NCBI GenBank assembly: GCA_001897075.1
Contig: MKRZ01000080.1
Location: 2,448 to 35,106 of the forward strand
Direction of reading: 5' to 3'
DNA length: 32,659 nt
Source: Mesorhizobium sp. 61-13
Lineage (GTDB): Bacteria > Pseudomonadota > Alphaproteobacteria > Rhizobiales > Rhizobiaceae
Made by a program: the position numbers and the translations under genes. The notes under the pieces are model-generated. The model searched no databases, was not told where the DNA came from, and saw only the letters and a program-made list of their open reading frames with translations. Below, piece after piece: positions 11,087 through 19,699 of this stretch. Every line of letters starts with the position of its first letter. The first letter of the stretch is position 1.

Positions 11087-11998
11087 ATGCGGGGACGCAA
11101 CTATCTGCTCTACGACGTTTTCACGACCGATCGGTTGACCGGCAACCCGCTTGCCATCGTGCTGGATTGCGATGACCTGGACACCGAGGCGATGCAGCGG
11201 ATCGCGCGCGAATTCAACCTGTCCGAATCGGTATTTGTGCTGCCCGCCGACAATGCGGCGCACCGGGCCCGCATCCGCATCTTCACGCCGGACTACGAGA
11301 TGCCTTTTGCCGGCCATCCGACGGTGGGCAGTGCCGTTGCGCTCTCCGAAGCGAGCAACTCCGGCGATGTGGCCGGCATTTTCGTTCTTGAAGAAAACAT
11401 AGGGCCGGTGCGTTGCGCCGTAAAAAGGGGTGAAGCTGCGACCTTTGCCGAGTTCGACCTGGCAAAGCTGCCGGAACAGCTGGAACTTTCCGCCGATGCT
11501 AGCGCGATTGGCGCAGCACTTGGGCTTGGACCGCATGAAATCGGATTTGAAAACCACAGGCCAACGTTCTGGTCGGCCGGGGTTCCCTATGTGACCATTC
11601 CGGTCAGCGGTCTCAATGCGGCGGGCAAGGCAAGGCTCGACAACCAGGCGTGGGCGGAACTGGCGCCGCGCAAGAGCGAGTGGGCGTTTGCCAGCCCTTA
11701 TGTCTATTGCCGCGAGACGGTCAACCACGACAGCGCTTTTCACGTGCGCATGTTCGTTCCGGGAAATCCTTCCTACGAAGACCCGGCGACCGGATCGGCT
11801 GCCGCCGCCTTTGCCGGTGCGGTCCTGCATTTCGACCAGCCGGGCGACGGCCTGTCGAGCCTATGGCTCGAGCAGGGGCTGGAAATGGGACGGCCCTCCC
11901 GGATACGGCTTGAACTTGAGGTAGAGCACCGGAAACTGGTCGCAGCGCGCATAGGCGGACATGCGGTGAAAGTCGGTGAAGGCCGGATTTTTGTCTAA
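11087..11998 (+). CDS. PhzF-family isomerase/epimerase-like protein (first of two)
   Basis: A 303-residue member of the PhzF superfamily, which shares the diaminopimelate-epimerase fold with two similar halves. PhzF itself isomerises a phenazine precursor; most relatives have no known reaction. Seen here: the start strand YLLYDVFTTDRLTGNPLAIV, the catalytic Glu47 in FNLSESVFV, the FTPDYEMPFAGHPTVGSA substrate-binding loop, and the second-half motif EDPATGSAAAAFAG. ATG 11087 has AGG about ten bases upstream. It stands alone between the divergent exporter operon and the tRNA. No phenazine genes are nearby, so a role in phenazine synthesis is not suggested. Confidence 0.88.
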   Translation: MRGRNYLLYDVFTTDRLTGNPLAIVLDCDDLDTEAMQRIAREFNLSESVFVLPADNAAHRARIRIFTPDYEMPFAGHPTVGSAVALSEASNSGDVAGIFVLEENIGPVRCAVKRGEAATFAEFDLAKLPEQLELSADASAIGAALGLGPHEIGFENHRPTFWSAGVPYVTIPVSGLNAAGKARLDNQAWAELAPRKSEWAFASPYVYCRETVNHDSAFHVRMFVPGNPSYEDPATGSAAAAFAGAVLHFDQPGDGLSSLWLEQGLEMGRPSRIRLELEVEHRKLVAARIGGHAVKVGEGRIFV

Positions 11999-12134
11999 TC
12001 CGCGGCCGAAATTTCGCCGCCGGTGCGACGAATCCCAACTAGTATGGCGATTTGTCGGGAAATGATCTTACAGGGCTAGACATGCCAGATAGCGCCGGTT
12101 ATATGCGCGCCAACGCTGGTTTCTCCGGCGGCGT

Positions 12135-12210
<76 letters not shown>

Positions 12211-12352
12211 TCTAGTCTCTCGTTTTGTGCTTATTATCGCCAGATAGCCGTCGGAATTTCCGAGGCTTAGGAAGCGCGCGAGGCTGTCTGGTCGGGCGCG
12301 GCGTTGCGCGTAGGCGCGTCTATCGCGCCGGTAAACCGCAAGGCAAATGCAG

Positions 12353-13051
12353 TCAGTCCTTTTCCTTCTGCAGGACGCGCTGCCAGCTGTAGCTGATGTA
12401 GTTGCGCTTTATGTAGCTGATCGCTTCGGCATCGTTCTCGCGGACCGCCAACAGGAGGTCAGTGATCTCCATGGTAAGCAATTCGGTAGCGATCGCGTTC
12501 ATCGATTTCGCTACGTCGTACCAGGTTCGCGCCGCCCTGAAGTACAGGTTGTCCCAGATCTCGCGGAAGGTGCGATTGAGGATGATGTCACTGATGACAA
12601 AATGAAGCTTGTGATTGATGTCCCAATACTCGCGGACGTTGAATGACTGGGTCAAACGCTGTGAGCGCGTGAGCAGTGCGCCCAGCTCATCCGTGTCCGC
12701 CTGTGTACAGGCTCTCGTGCCCATCCGGCCGAGCAGCACCGCCATTTCCGTGCGAAGCCTGTAGATTTCCTGCAATTCGTCAAAATCGAGCGCGGTTACG
12801 ATCGTTCCGACGCCGTTTCGCACTTCCACCAGACCCTCGACGGCAAGGCGCTGCAAGGCCTCGCGGATCGGCGTTCGGCTGACGCTGAATTCATCGGCCA
12901 GTTCATTTTCGCGCAAAATGCTGCCCGGTCGATATTCGAGCAGGCAGATTCGGTCGCGCAACTGCGTATGAATATCAAGCGAGTTGACCTTTCTGGACCC
13001 GCCCGCACCGCGTTTCGGTTCCCTGTCCGCCTGTTCATATTCATTGGCCAT
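12353..13051 (-). CDS. GntR-family regulator, FadR/FCD subfamily
   Basis: A 232-residue repressor-type regulator. The N-terminal winged helix is seen at LRENELADEFSVSRTPIREA and the following LAVEGLVEVRNGVGTIV, typical of GntR. The remaining 150 or so residues are an all-helical FCD ligand-binding domain (DELQEIYRLRTEMAVLLGRM, then HKLHFVIS carrying a histidine typical of the metal/carboxylate site). The start is placed at ATG 13051, which has GGAG nine bases upstream; ATG 13066 adds five residues and lacks a ribosome site. It is divergent from the eight-gene uptake/catabolic operon, and a perfect 16-bp palindrome lies between them, so it probably controls that operon in response to its substrate or an intermediate. 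Confidence 0.9.
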   Translation of the reverse strand: MANEYEQADREPKRGAGGSRKVNSLDIHTQLRDRICLLEYRPGSILRENELADEFSVSRTPIREALQRLAVEGLVEVRNGVGTIVTALDFDELQEIYRLRTEMAVLLGRMGTRACTQADTDELGALLTRSQRLTQSFNVREYWDINHKLHFVISDIILNRTFREIWDNLYFRAARTWYDVAKSMNAIATELLTMEITDLLLAVRENDAEAISYIKRNYISYSWQRVLQKEKD

Positions 13052-13185
13052 GGTGAACGACTCCATTGCTGCGGCCGAGGCGCTGCGATTTGCCTTCGGT
13101 CTCTTTCCAGAACATCTTTATGCTACTGCTGCATACAGATAGGAAAGAAGTTTTCAAATTTGCCCAATATACCAGACTTTTCGGC

Positions 13186-13224
13186 TTGATTCCCCGTGAG
13201 ATTTCCATAAGGTGTATACACCTT
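13186..13224 (+). promoter_or_regulatory. Promoter region of the catabolic operon with a perfect 16-bp GntR-type operator
   Basis: AAGGTGTATACACCTT at 13209-13224 is a perfect palindrome whose GTGTATACAC core resembles the GT(N)AC-type operators of FadR-subfamily regulators. A possible -35 TTGATT lies at 13186 with a poor -10 (TAAGGT at 13208) overlapping the palindrome, consistent with repression by blocking polymerase. It is 46 bp before the binding-protein start codon. The palindrome is certain; its use by the adjacent GntR protein is inferred. Confidence 0.7.
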
Positions 13225-13269
13225 GAAGATAGAGCCAATTTCAGCCTGAGAGATATGTAGGAGGGTAAC

Positions 13270-14346
13270 ATGATGCTGAATTCGATTCTGCGTACGTGCG
13301 CAGCCAGTGCCTTGATCGCCGCATTCATTACACCTGTCATGGCCGATAGCGGCAGCGTCACGGTCGCTTCCTTTGGTGGTAGTTATGCCGAAAGCCAGAA
13401 GAAGGCATTCCTCGCGCCATTCCAGCAAGAGACCGGCATAAAAGCCAACATGGTCGATTACAATGGCGGGCTGGGCGAGATCCGCACGCAGGTTGAAACC
13501 GGCAATGTCAGCTGGGATGTCGTCGATGTCGAAATGCAGGACCTTGTGCGCGGCTGCGACGACGGTCTGTTCGAGCCGGTCGCGGATATCAAGCTTCCGG
13601 CGGCGGCCGATGGCACCGGTGCGGCGTCGGATTTCATCGAAGGTACGTTGCACGAGTGCGGCGTTGGAACGATCATCTGGTCGACGGTGATCGCCTACAA
13701 CACGGAGATGTTTGCCGGTGAGAAGCCGACCAAGATGGCCGATTTCTTCGACGTCGAGAAATTTCCGGGCAAGCGCGGGCTGATGAAGAAGCCCCAGGCG
13801 TTCCTGGAATGGGCGCTGATCGCCGACGGTGTCGAGTCGAAGGATGTCTACACCGTTCTCGCCACTCCGGAAGGCGTGGACCGCGCGCTGGCCAAGCTCG
13901 ATACCATTCGTGACAATATCGTCTGGTGGGATGCGCACGCACAGGCTCCGCAGCTCCTTGCCGACAAGGAAGTGGCGATGACCATGGCTGCGAACGGCCG
14001 CATCTACGCTGCCGAGGTTGGCGAGGGCAAGCCGTTCAAGACCATCTGGGACAACCAGATCTGGGTCCAGGAATTCTGGGCGATCCTGAAGGGTGCACGC
14101 AATATCGATGCGGCGAAACAATACATAGCTTTCGCATCCCGCCCGGAACAGATGGCGGTGCAGGCAGGCATGATCTCCTACGGACCAGCCCGCAAATCGG
14201 CGGCGGCTACCGTCGATGAGGCTATGCGGCCGCATCTGCCGACGAACGCCGAGAATTTCGCCACGGCTTTCCACAATGACGTGGAGTTCTGGGCCGATCA
14301 TGGCGACGCGATTAGCGAACGGTTCAATGTGTGGCTGAACAACTAA
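13270..14346 (+). CDS. Polyamine-type ABC importer, periplasmic substrate-binding protein
   Basis: A 358-residue PotD/PotF-like binding protein. A Sec signal peptide (hydrophobic stretch SALIAAFITPVMA, likely cut before DSGS) is followed by the family opening VTVASFGGSYAESQKKAFLAPFQQETGI. The WDVVDVEMQDLVRGCDDGLFEP and WALIADGV segments also fit. Two cysteines in the mature chain (C98-type in RGCDDG and C in HECGVG) could form a disulfide. The start is at ATG 13270 with an excellent AGGAGGG; ATG 13273 is equally possible. It is the first gene of the operon with a cognate ATPase and two permeases downstream. The family handles polyamines, but also opines, amino-acid derivatives and other cations, so the ligand is open. 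Confidence 0.9.
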   Translation: MMLNSILRTCAASALIAAFITPVMADSGSVTVASFGGSYAESQKKAFLAPFQQETGIKANMVDYNGGLGEIRTQVETGNVSWDVVDVEMQDLVRGCDDGLFEPVADIKLPAAADGTGAASDFIEGTLHECGVGTIIWSTVIAYNTEMFAGEKPTKMADFFDVEKFPGKRGLMKKPQAFLEWALIADGVESKDVYTVLATPEGVDRALAKLDTIRDNIVWWDAHAQAPQLLADKEVAMTMAANGRIYAAEVGEGKPFKTIWDNQIWVQEFWAILKGARNIDAAKQYIAFASRPEQMAVQAGMISYGPARKSAAATVDEAMRPHLPTNAENFATAFHNDVEFWADHGDAISERFNVWLNN

Positions 14347-14400
14347 CCGACGTTTAGCCTCTCTACACAGCAGCACTTAATATCTGGAAGGAAGTCGGCC

Positions 14401-15552
14401 GTGCTTGAACAAGCCCGAATGAGAACCCGTGTCCTGCAGGACAGATTGCGACAGGAAGGTATCGATCTGGCGATCTTTACCGACGAGAGCTCGATTGCCT
14501 ACCTGGCGGGGTTCTGGGGATATCTTGCGGTGGAGTTCGGCCGGCCGACATTCCTGCTGGTACGGCCCGATGAAGACCCTGTCGTTGTGACGCCGCTCAT
14601 GGAACATGAGATGGTTTCGAAGATGACGTGGGTCGAGGACGTGCGCATCTGGGAAGATGCCGGGCCAAATCGCTGGGAAAACGTGCTGCGTAACGCGGTC
14701 GGCGCAAACCCGAAGGCGCTTTGGGTGGAAACGGACCTTGTTCCAGCCATTGTCCGCAATTTCCTCGATGAAACGTTCAAGGGCGTGCCGCTGATGAATG
14801 TTTCCCGCATTCTCGGGGAACAGCGCATGATCAAGTCGGCGGTCGAGATCGAGGTGATGAAGCAGGCGGGCGAGATTGCCGGCGCGATGATGGCGGCGGC
14901 GCATAGCTCGCTCGAGGTCGGTGCGGCCGAATATGAAGCGGCGCTCGCCGTCATCGCTGCGGGGACACGCCGGGCGGCCGGGTTCCTGACTTCCAAGGGC
15001 TGGGATGCATTCGTCTCGCCGATGATCCACAACCTACAGATCATGCAATCCGGCAGCGATACATCGATGGTGCACCGGCGTGCGGGCACCAAGCTTCTGA
15101 AGCGTGGCGACCCGGTTTATTTCTGCTTCTGCAACATGGCGCAGTTCAAGCAGTACAAGCTGGGCTTCGACCGCGTGTTCTTCGTCAATGAAGCGTCCGA
15201 TGAGGCAATCAGGGTTCAGCAGGCGGCAATCGACGCTCAGCAGGCTGCGCTGCGGTCCATTCGTGCAGGCGTCACGGCGGAGAGCGTGGCGTTCGCGGCC
15301 GACGAGGCCTACAGCGCGGCCGGCTACACCACCAGCTATCGCACCGGACGTTCGATCGGCGTGTCGTATCTTGAAGCGCCGGAGCTCAAGGCGGGCGACA
15401 AGACGGTTCTAAAGGCAGGCATGACTTTCGCCGTCGATGGCGGCATCAGCCTGGATGGCAGGCTTGGCGGTCGCATCGGCGATTCCATTGTCGTAACTGA
15501 AAGCGGATTCGAGTATCTCACAGAATATCCGCGTGAAGTTCTGTATGCCTGA
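14401..15552 (+). CDS. M24/creatinase-fold hydrolase lacking all dinuclear-metal ligands
   Basis: A 383-residue two-domain pita-bread-fold protein: creatinase-type N-terminal domain to about residue 150 (SIAYLAGFWGYLAVEF) and a C-terminal catalytic domain. By manual alignment with metal peptidases the five ligands are gone: the first Asp (LLDFG-type) reads YFCFCN, the second Asp reads YKLGFD, the GHGIG histidine reads TGRSIG, the VEPG glutamate reads VDGG, and the RIED glutamate reads RIGD. The general His of the MVHRR segment is kept. Creatinase and ectoine hydrolase are metal-free relatives that cleave C-N bonds, so an amidino- or ring-opening hydrolase is more likely than a peptidase. GTG 14401 follows GGAAGGA. 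Its stop overlaps the nitrilase start, indicating coupling. Confidence 0.85.
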   Translation: MLEQARMRTRVLQDRLRQEGIDLAIFTDESSIAYLAGFWGYLAVEFGRPTFLLVRPDEDPVVVTPLMEHEMVSKMTWVEDVRIWEDAGPNRWENVLRNAVGANPKALWVETDLVPAIVRNFLDETFKGVPLMNVSRILGEQRMIKSAVEIEVMKQAGEIAGAMMAAAHSSLEVGAAEYEAALAVIAAGTRRAAGFLTSKGWDAFVSPMIHNLQIMQSGSDTSMVHRRAGTKLLKRGDPVYFCFCNMAQFKQYKLGFDRVFFVNEASDEAIRVQQAAIDAQQAALRSIRAGVTAESVAFAADEAYSAAGYTTSYRTGRSIGVSYLEAPELKAGDKTVLKAGMTFAVDGGISLDGRLGGRIGDSIVVTESGFEYLTEYPREVLYA

Positions 15553-16402
15553 TGTCGTGATGTCCGCGAAAGAAAACCTCAATGTGGCCGTCTTCCAGAG
15601 TGCCCTGGCGAATGCCTCGGTGGAGGACAAGCTGCGTGGCATAGATCAAGCGCTTGCCGGAGATGGCGCCCGCGCCGACATTCTCATATGCCCGGAGCTC
15701 TTCATGTCCGGCTATGGCGCGGGCGAAAGCCTTGCCGAGCGTGCCGAGCCCTTTGGGGGAGAATTCGCGAAACATGTCGGCGACATTGCGCGACGCCACA
15801 AGGCCAGCATCGTCTATGGGTATCCCGAAGCATTCGACGGCGCGATCTACAATTCGGCTGTCGCGGTAGGCAAGGACGGTTCCCTGCTGGCCAATCACCG
15901 CAAGATGGTGATGCCCACCGGCTATGAGAAGCAATGGTTCCAGCGCGGCGATGAACTGACCATTTTCGATGTGGACGGTTGGAAAGTCGGCCTCATCATC
16001 TGCTACGAACTGGAGTTTCCTGAGATCGTCAGGGCATGCTCCGTGCGCGGGGCCGACCTCGTCGTCGTTCCGACTGCGCTGACGCACGAGTGGGATCTTG
16101 TTTCGCGCCAGATGGTGCCGGCCCGCGCGTTCGAAAACGGGATCTATCTGGCCTATGCCAACCATAGCGGCAACGACGGCGATATCGTCTATCTCGGCGA
16201 AAGCTGCATCGTCGGCCCGGACGGCCGCGACCTTGCCCGCGCCGGGCGGGGAGAGGGCGTTATTGGCGCTATGCTCGATGCCACCGCATTCGCGGCGGCG
16301 CGGAGCAGGCTGGCCTATCTGACGGACAGCGAAGCTCTTGTCAGCTTGCGCGATACCGGCGTCGCGACCCACCCTGACCGTTCCTTGGCACCGCCCAAAT
16401 GA
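15545..16402 (+). CDS. Nitrilase-superfamily carbon-nitrogen hydrolase (amidase)
   Basis: A protein of about 285 residues with the complete catalytic triad: Glu51 in ICPELFMSGY, Lys120 in NHRKMVMPTGYEK, and the nucleophile Cys153 in LIICYELEFPE. The ICPELF and HRKM...YEKQWFQRG pattern resembles the aliphatic/R-stereoselective amidase branch rather than true nitrilases. It probably hydrolyses an amide to an acid and ammonia in the cytosol. The start is ambiguous: ATG 15545 overlaps the preceding stop by eight bases with GAAG upstream; GTG 15533 and ATG 15560 are in frame. Its stop overlaps the next gene by four bases. Position suggests that it acts on the product of the M24-fold enzyme or on the imported compound. 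Confidence 0.9.
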   Translation: MPDVVMSAKENLNVAVFQSALANASVEDKLRGIDQALAGDGARADILICPELFMSGYGAGESLAERAEPFGGEFAKHVGDIARRHKASIVYGYPEAFDGAIYNSAVAVGKDGSLLANHRKMVMPTGYEKQWFQRGDELTIFDVDGWKVGLIICYELEFPEIVRACSVRGADLVVVPTALTHEWDLVSRQMVPARAFENGIYLAYANHSGNDGDIVYLGESCIVGPDGRDLARAGRGEGVIGAMLDATAFAAARSRLAYLTDSEALVSLRDTGVATHPDRSLAPPK

Positions 16403-17205
16403 CGCTTCCTCTCTTCATCATCGATGCGTTCACCGACCGGCCGATGACGGGCAATCCTGCCGCGGTGTGCCCGCTTCAGGAATGGCTGCCGGTCGAGCCG
16501 ATGCAATCGGTCGCGGCCGAAATGAACCTGTCCGAGACGGTCTTTTTCGTGCCTCGGCGAGGTGGGCAGCAGTCGGAAACCGCTCGCGATTTCGATGTGC
16601 GCTGGTTCACGCCCACCAGGGAGGTGGACATGATTGGCCACGCCACGCTGGCGGCCGGGCATCTGGTGCTGGAGCGGCTTCACCCAACGGCCGAAATCGC
16701 GCGCTTTGCCTCGCCGACGGCAGAGCTTTCTGTGCGCAGGGACGCCAGATTGCTGCAGATGAGCATGCCGGCCCTTGTTCCGCAGCAGATTGCCGAGCCA
16801 GCTGGTCTGGCGGCAGCGCTTGGCGCAAAGCCGGCGGCGGTGTTTGCTGCCAAGCACTATCTCGCGGTTTTCGACAGCGTGGACGTCGTGGCCGGGCTGC
16901 GTCCCGATTTTGCGGCGGTGGCCGACCTTCCCCTGCCGGCGGTCATTGTCACGGCCAAGGGGGAGGGCGAATTCGATTTCGTTTCGCGCTTCTTTGCGCC
17001 TGCCAATGGCGTACCCGAAGACGCCGTCTCCGGTGTCGCGCACTGCTGCCTGGCACCTTACTGGGCCGAGAAGCTTGGACGCTCGGAAATGAAGGGGCGG
17101 CAGTTGTCGAGCCGGGGTGGGGTTGTTCTATGCCAGTACAACGGCAAGAACGTCCTTCTCGGCGGCACGGCGACAATCTTTCTGGAAGGAACGATCAGGC
17201 TGTAA
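16399..17205 (+). CDS. PhzF-family protein (second of two), in the catabolic operon
   Basis: A 268-residue PhzF superfamily protein of the short YddE-like kind. The opening FIIDAFTDRPMTGNPAAVCP, the catalytic Glu46 in MNLSETVFF, the FTPTREVDMIGHATLAAGH loop and the second-half motif VSGVAHCCLAPYW are all present; the usual DPVTGSAH here reads DAVSGVAH. It starts at ATG overlapping the nitrilase stop (ATGA). It shares only the superfamily motifs with the PhzF gene at 11087, so it is not a recent duplicate. In this operon an isomerase or epimerase step on a carboxylic or imino-acid intermediate is plausible; this is inference. Confidence 0.87.
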   Translation: MTLPLFIIDAFTDRPMTGNPAAVCPLQEWLPVEPMQSVAAEMNLSETVFFVPRRGGQQSETARDFDVRWFTPTREVDMIGHATLAAGHLVLERLHPTAEIARFASPTAELSVRRDARLLQMSMPALVPQQIAEPAGLAAALGAKPAAVFAAKHYLAVFDSVDVVAGLRPDFAAVADLPLPAVIVTAKGEGEFDFVSRFFAPANGVPEDAVSGVAHCCLAPYWAEKLGRSEMKGRQLSSRGGVVLCQYNGKNVLLGGTATIFLEGTIRL

Positions 17206-17286
17206 CACGCCGCTACCGGAGGTGGGCCGCATCGCCCTGCAAGATGCCGTGGAGGAGAGTGCCTGAATGCGACTGCGGAGGAAGCG

Positions 17287-18447
17287 TTGACAGTCAAAAA
17301 ACAGCCAGCGCCCGATAGGGATGCGTCTCACTCAGCTGCCGATGCCGTGGTCAGGTTTATCAACGTCCAGAAGACTTATGACGCTGAGCGGCTGGTGGTG
17401 CGCAATCTCAACCTCGATATTCGGCGCGGCGAATTCCTCACCATGCTTGGGCCGTCCGGGTCTGGCAAGACAACGACGTTGATGATGCTAGCCGGCTTCG
17501 AGCCGGCAACACACGGCGAGATCCTGCTCAATGGACGGCAGATCAACCGCGTGCCGCCGGACAAGCGCGGCATCGGCATGGTCTTCCAGAACTACGCGCT
17601 GTTCCCGCACATGACAGTTGCCGAAAACCTGGCCTTTCCGCTGCAGGTCCGATCTGTCGGCAAGGCGGAAGTCGAACGGCGCGTTCTTGATGCGCTTGCC
17701 ATGGTCGAACTGTCGGGCTTTGGGACGCGGCGTCCCGCTCAACTGTCGGGCGGCCAGCAGCAACGGGTGGCCGTCGCCCGCGCCCTGATCTTCGAGCCCG
17801 AAGTCGTCTTGATGGACGAACCGTTGGGCGCGCTGGACAAACAACTGCGCGAGCAGATGCAGTATGAGATCAAGCGCCTGCACGAACGTCTCGGCGTTAC
17901 CATCGTCTATGTCACGCACGATCAAAGTGAAGCGCTCACGATGTCGGACCGGATCGCCGTATTCAACGACGGGGTAATCCAGCAGCTTTCGACACCTGCG
18001 GACCTCTATGAGCAGCCGACGTCGCTGTTCGTTGCCGAATTCATCGGTGAGAACAACCGGCTTGGCGGCAAGCTTGAGCACGTGGACTCTGCCGGCAAAT
18101 GCACCGTAAGGCTGGACGGTGGACAGATTGTCAGCGCGATTGCCGTGGGAAATCCGAAACCCGGCCAGGCTGTGCAGCTTTCGCTGCGGCCCGAGCGGGT
18201 GTTGCTCAATCCGAACAGGTCGGACACGTCTCTGTCGATCGTGGAGGCGAGCGTCGACGACCTGATCTACCTCGGCGACCACATCCGCATTCGGCTGCTG
18301 GTTGACGGCCAGGAACCGTTCGTGATCAAGGCTCTGAACGACGACAACGGCATGTCGGCCCGCAAGGGCGATAAGGTTGCCGTCGGCTGGCGAGCTGAAA
18401 ACTGCCGCGCCCTTCATCAGTCGCAAAGCGACGTTGGACATGGGTGA
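17287..18447 (+). CDS. Polyamine-type ABC importer, ATPase (PotA-like)
   Basis: A 386-residue ATPase. Walker A GPSGSGKTTT, Q-loop MVFQNYALFPHMTV, signature LSGGQQQRVAVARAL, Walker B VVLMDEPLGALDKQLRE and switch VTHDQSEAL are complete, followed by a C-terminal TOBE regulatory domain from about residue 275. The unusual TTG start at 17287 is supported by GGAGGA five bases upstream and by protein length; no suitable ATG exists. The last eight bases overlap the first permease. It powers the transporter formed with the two permeases downstream and the binding protein at 13270, from which it is separated by three enzyme genes. Confidence 0.93.
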   Translation: MTVKKQPAPDRDASHSAADAVVRFINVQKTYDAERLVVRNLNLDIRRGEFLTMLGPSGSGKTTTLMMLAGFEPATHGEILLNGRQINRVPPDKRGIGMVFQNYALFPHMTVAENLAFPLQVRSVGKAEVERRVLDALAMVELSGFGTRRPAQLSGGQQQRVAVARALIFEPEVVLMDEPLGALDKQLREQMQYEIKRLHERLGVTIVYVTHDQSEALTMSDRIAVFNDGVIQQLSTPADLYEQPTSLFVAEFIGENNRLGGKLEHVDSAGKCTVRLDGGQIVSAIAVGNPKPGQAVQLSLRPERVLLNPNRSDTSLSIVEASVDDLIYLGDHIRIRLLVDGQEPFVIKALNDDNGMSARKGDKVAVGWRAENCRALHQSQSDVGHG

Positions 18448-19687
18448 GGTCTCGCACTCTGCCCCGGAAGGCCGCGATTTGTTGAAGCGCCAGCTAGGGC
18501 TGGCGTTACGACGCCAGAAGCTGCGGGCCCTCCTGCTTGTGGTGCCGCTGCTGCTCTTCGTCACGGCAACTTTCATCTATCCGATCGGCGGATTGCTGAC
18601 GCGTAGTGCCTACGCTCCCGAGTTTTCCGAAGGCATGCCGCGCACGGCGGCGGCCCTTTCGGAATGGGATCGCACAGGTCTTCCGCCCGAGAGCGCCTGG
18701 GAAGCACTGGTGCTGGATCTGCAGGACCATAACAGGCAGGGAACGGCCGGAAAGATTGCTGCGACGCTGAACGTCGAACTGCCCGGCGCGCGCAGCCTGA
18801 TAATCAAGACCGCTCGCCTCGCGCCGCGGCTGACGCCGCCCTACAGGACATCCTTGGCAGCCGCCGAAGACGGTTGGAAGAATCCAGTTGCATGGGCGGC
18901 GATGAAGACGCTGGCCAACAGCTTCACCGATCGCTTTTATCTGGCCGCAGTCGATCACCGCATAGATGCGGACGGATCGGTCGTCGCTCAGCCGAGCGGC
19001 CGCCAGATCTACGTTCCGCTGTTCGTGAGGACCTTTGCCATCGGCGGGTTGGTGACGCTGTGCTGCCTGCTGCTGGGCTTTCCGGTCGCATATTGGCTGT
19101 CGGTCCTGCCAATGCGCTACTCAAACCTGCTGATGATAATGGTGCTGCTGCCGTTCTGGACCTCTCTCCTGGTCAGGACGACAGCATGGATCGTGCTGCT
19201 TCAGGACAGGGGCGTCATCAACTCGCTGCTGGTGTGGACTGGCCTCATCCACGACGAAGGCCGCCTTCGGCTGATCTTCAACAGTACCGGAACGGTGATC
19301 GCGATGACGCATATCCTTTTGCCGTTCATGATCCTGCCGCTCTACTCGGTCATGAAGACGGTGCCGCCGACCTATATGCGGGCGGCGCGTTCTCTCGGCG
19401 CCAACCAGTTTACGGCTTTTGTCCGCATCTACCTGCCCCAGACGAAGGCGGGCGTGGCTGCCGGCTGCCTGCTCGTCTTCATTCTTTCGCTCGGCTACTA
19501 CATCACGCCTGCGCTGGTGGGCGGGGAAAGCGGCACGCTGATCTCGAACATGATCGCCTACCACATCCAGAAATCGCTGAACTGGGGGCTGGCGGCGGCG
19601 CTGTCGGCGCTTTTGCTGGCCAGCGTACTCCTGCTTTACTGGGCCTATAACCGCCTGGCGCAGGTCGACGGCCTGAAGCTGGGTTGA
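18440..19687 (+). CDS. Polyamine-type ABC importer, permease 1 (PotB-like) with large periplasmic insert
   Basis: A 415-residue inner-membrane permease. After a first membrane segment (LLLVVPLLLFVTATFIYPIGG) comes a soluble, probably periplasmic stretch of about 150 residues, then five further segments from VPLFVRTFAIGGLVTLCCLLL onward. The EAA loop that contacts the ATPase is at MRAARSLGANQFTAFVRIYLP. Ordinary PotB is near 280-300 residues, so the insert explains the extra length; it may form a substrate-related cap. ATG 18440 overlaps the ATPase stop; in-frame GTG/ATG codons up to 18377 would lie inside the ATPase gene. Confidence 0.9.
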   Translation: MGEVSHSAPEGRDLLKRQLGLALRRQKLRALLLVVPLLLFVTATFIYPIGGLLTRSAYAPEFSEGMPRTAAALSEWDRTGLPPESAWEALVLDLQDHNRQGTAGKIAATLNVELPGARSLIIKTARLAPRLTPPYRTSLAAAEDGWKNPVAWAAMKTLANSFTDRFYLAAVDHRIDADGSVVAQPSGRQIYVPLFVRTFAIGGLVTLCCLLLGFPVAYWLSVLPMRYSNLLMIMVLLPFWTSLLVRTTAWIVLLQDRGVINSLLVWTGLIHDEGRLRLIFNSTGTVIAMTHILLPFMILPLYSVMKTVPPTYMRAARSLGANQFTAFVRIYLPQTKAGVAAGCLLVFILSLGYYITPALVGGESGTLISNMIAYHIQKSLNWGLAAALSALLLASVLLLYWAYNRLAQVDGLKLG

Positions 19688-19699
19688 GGGGAGGGATCG

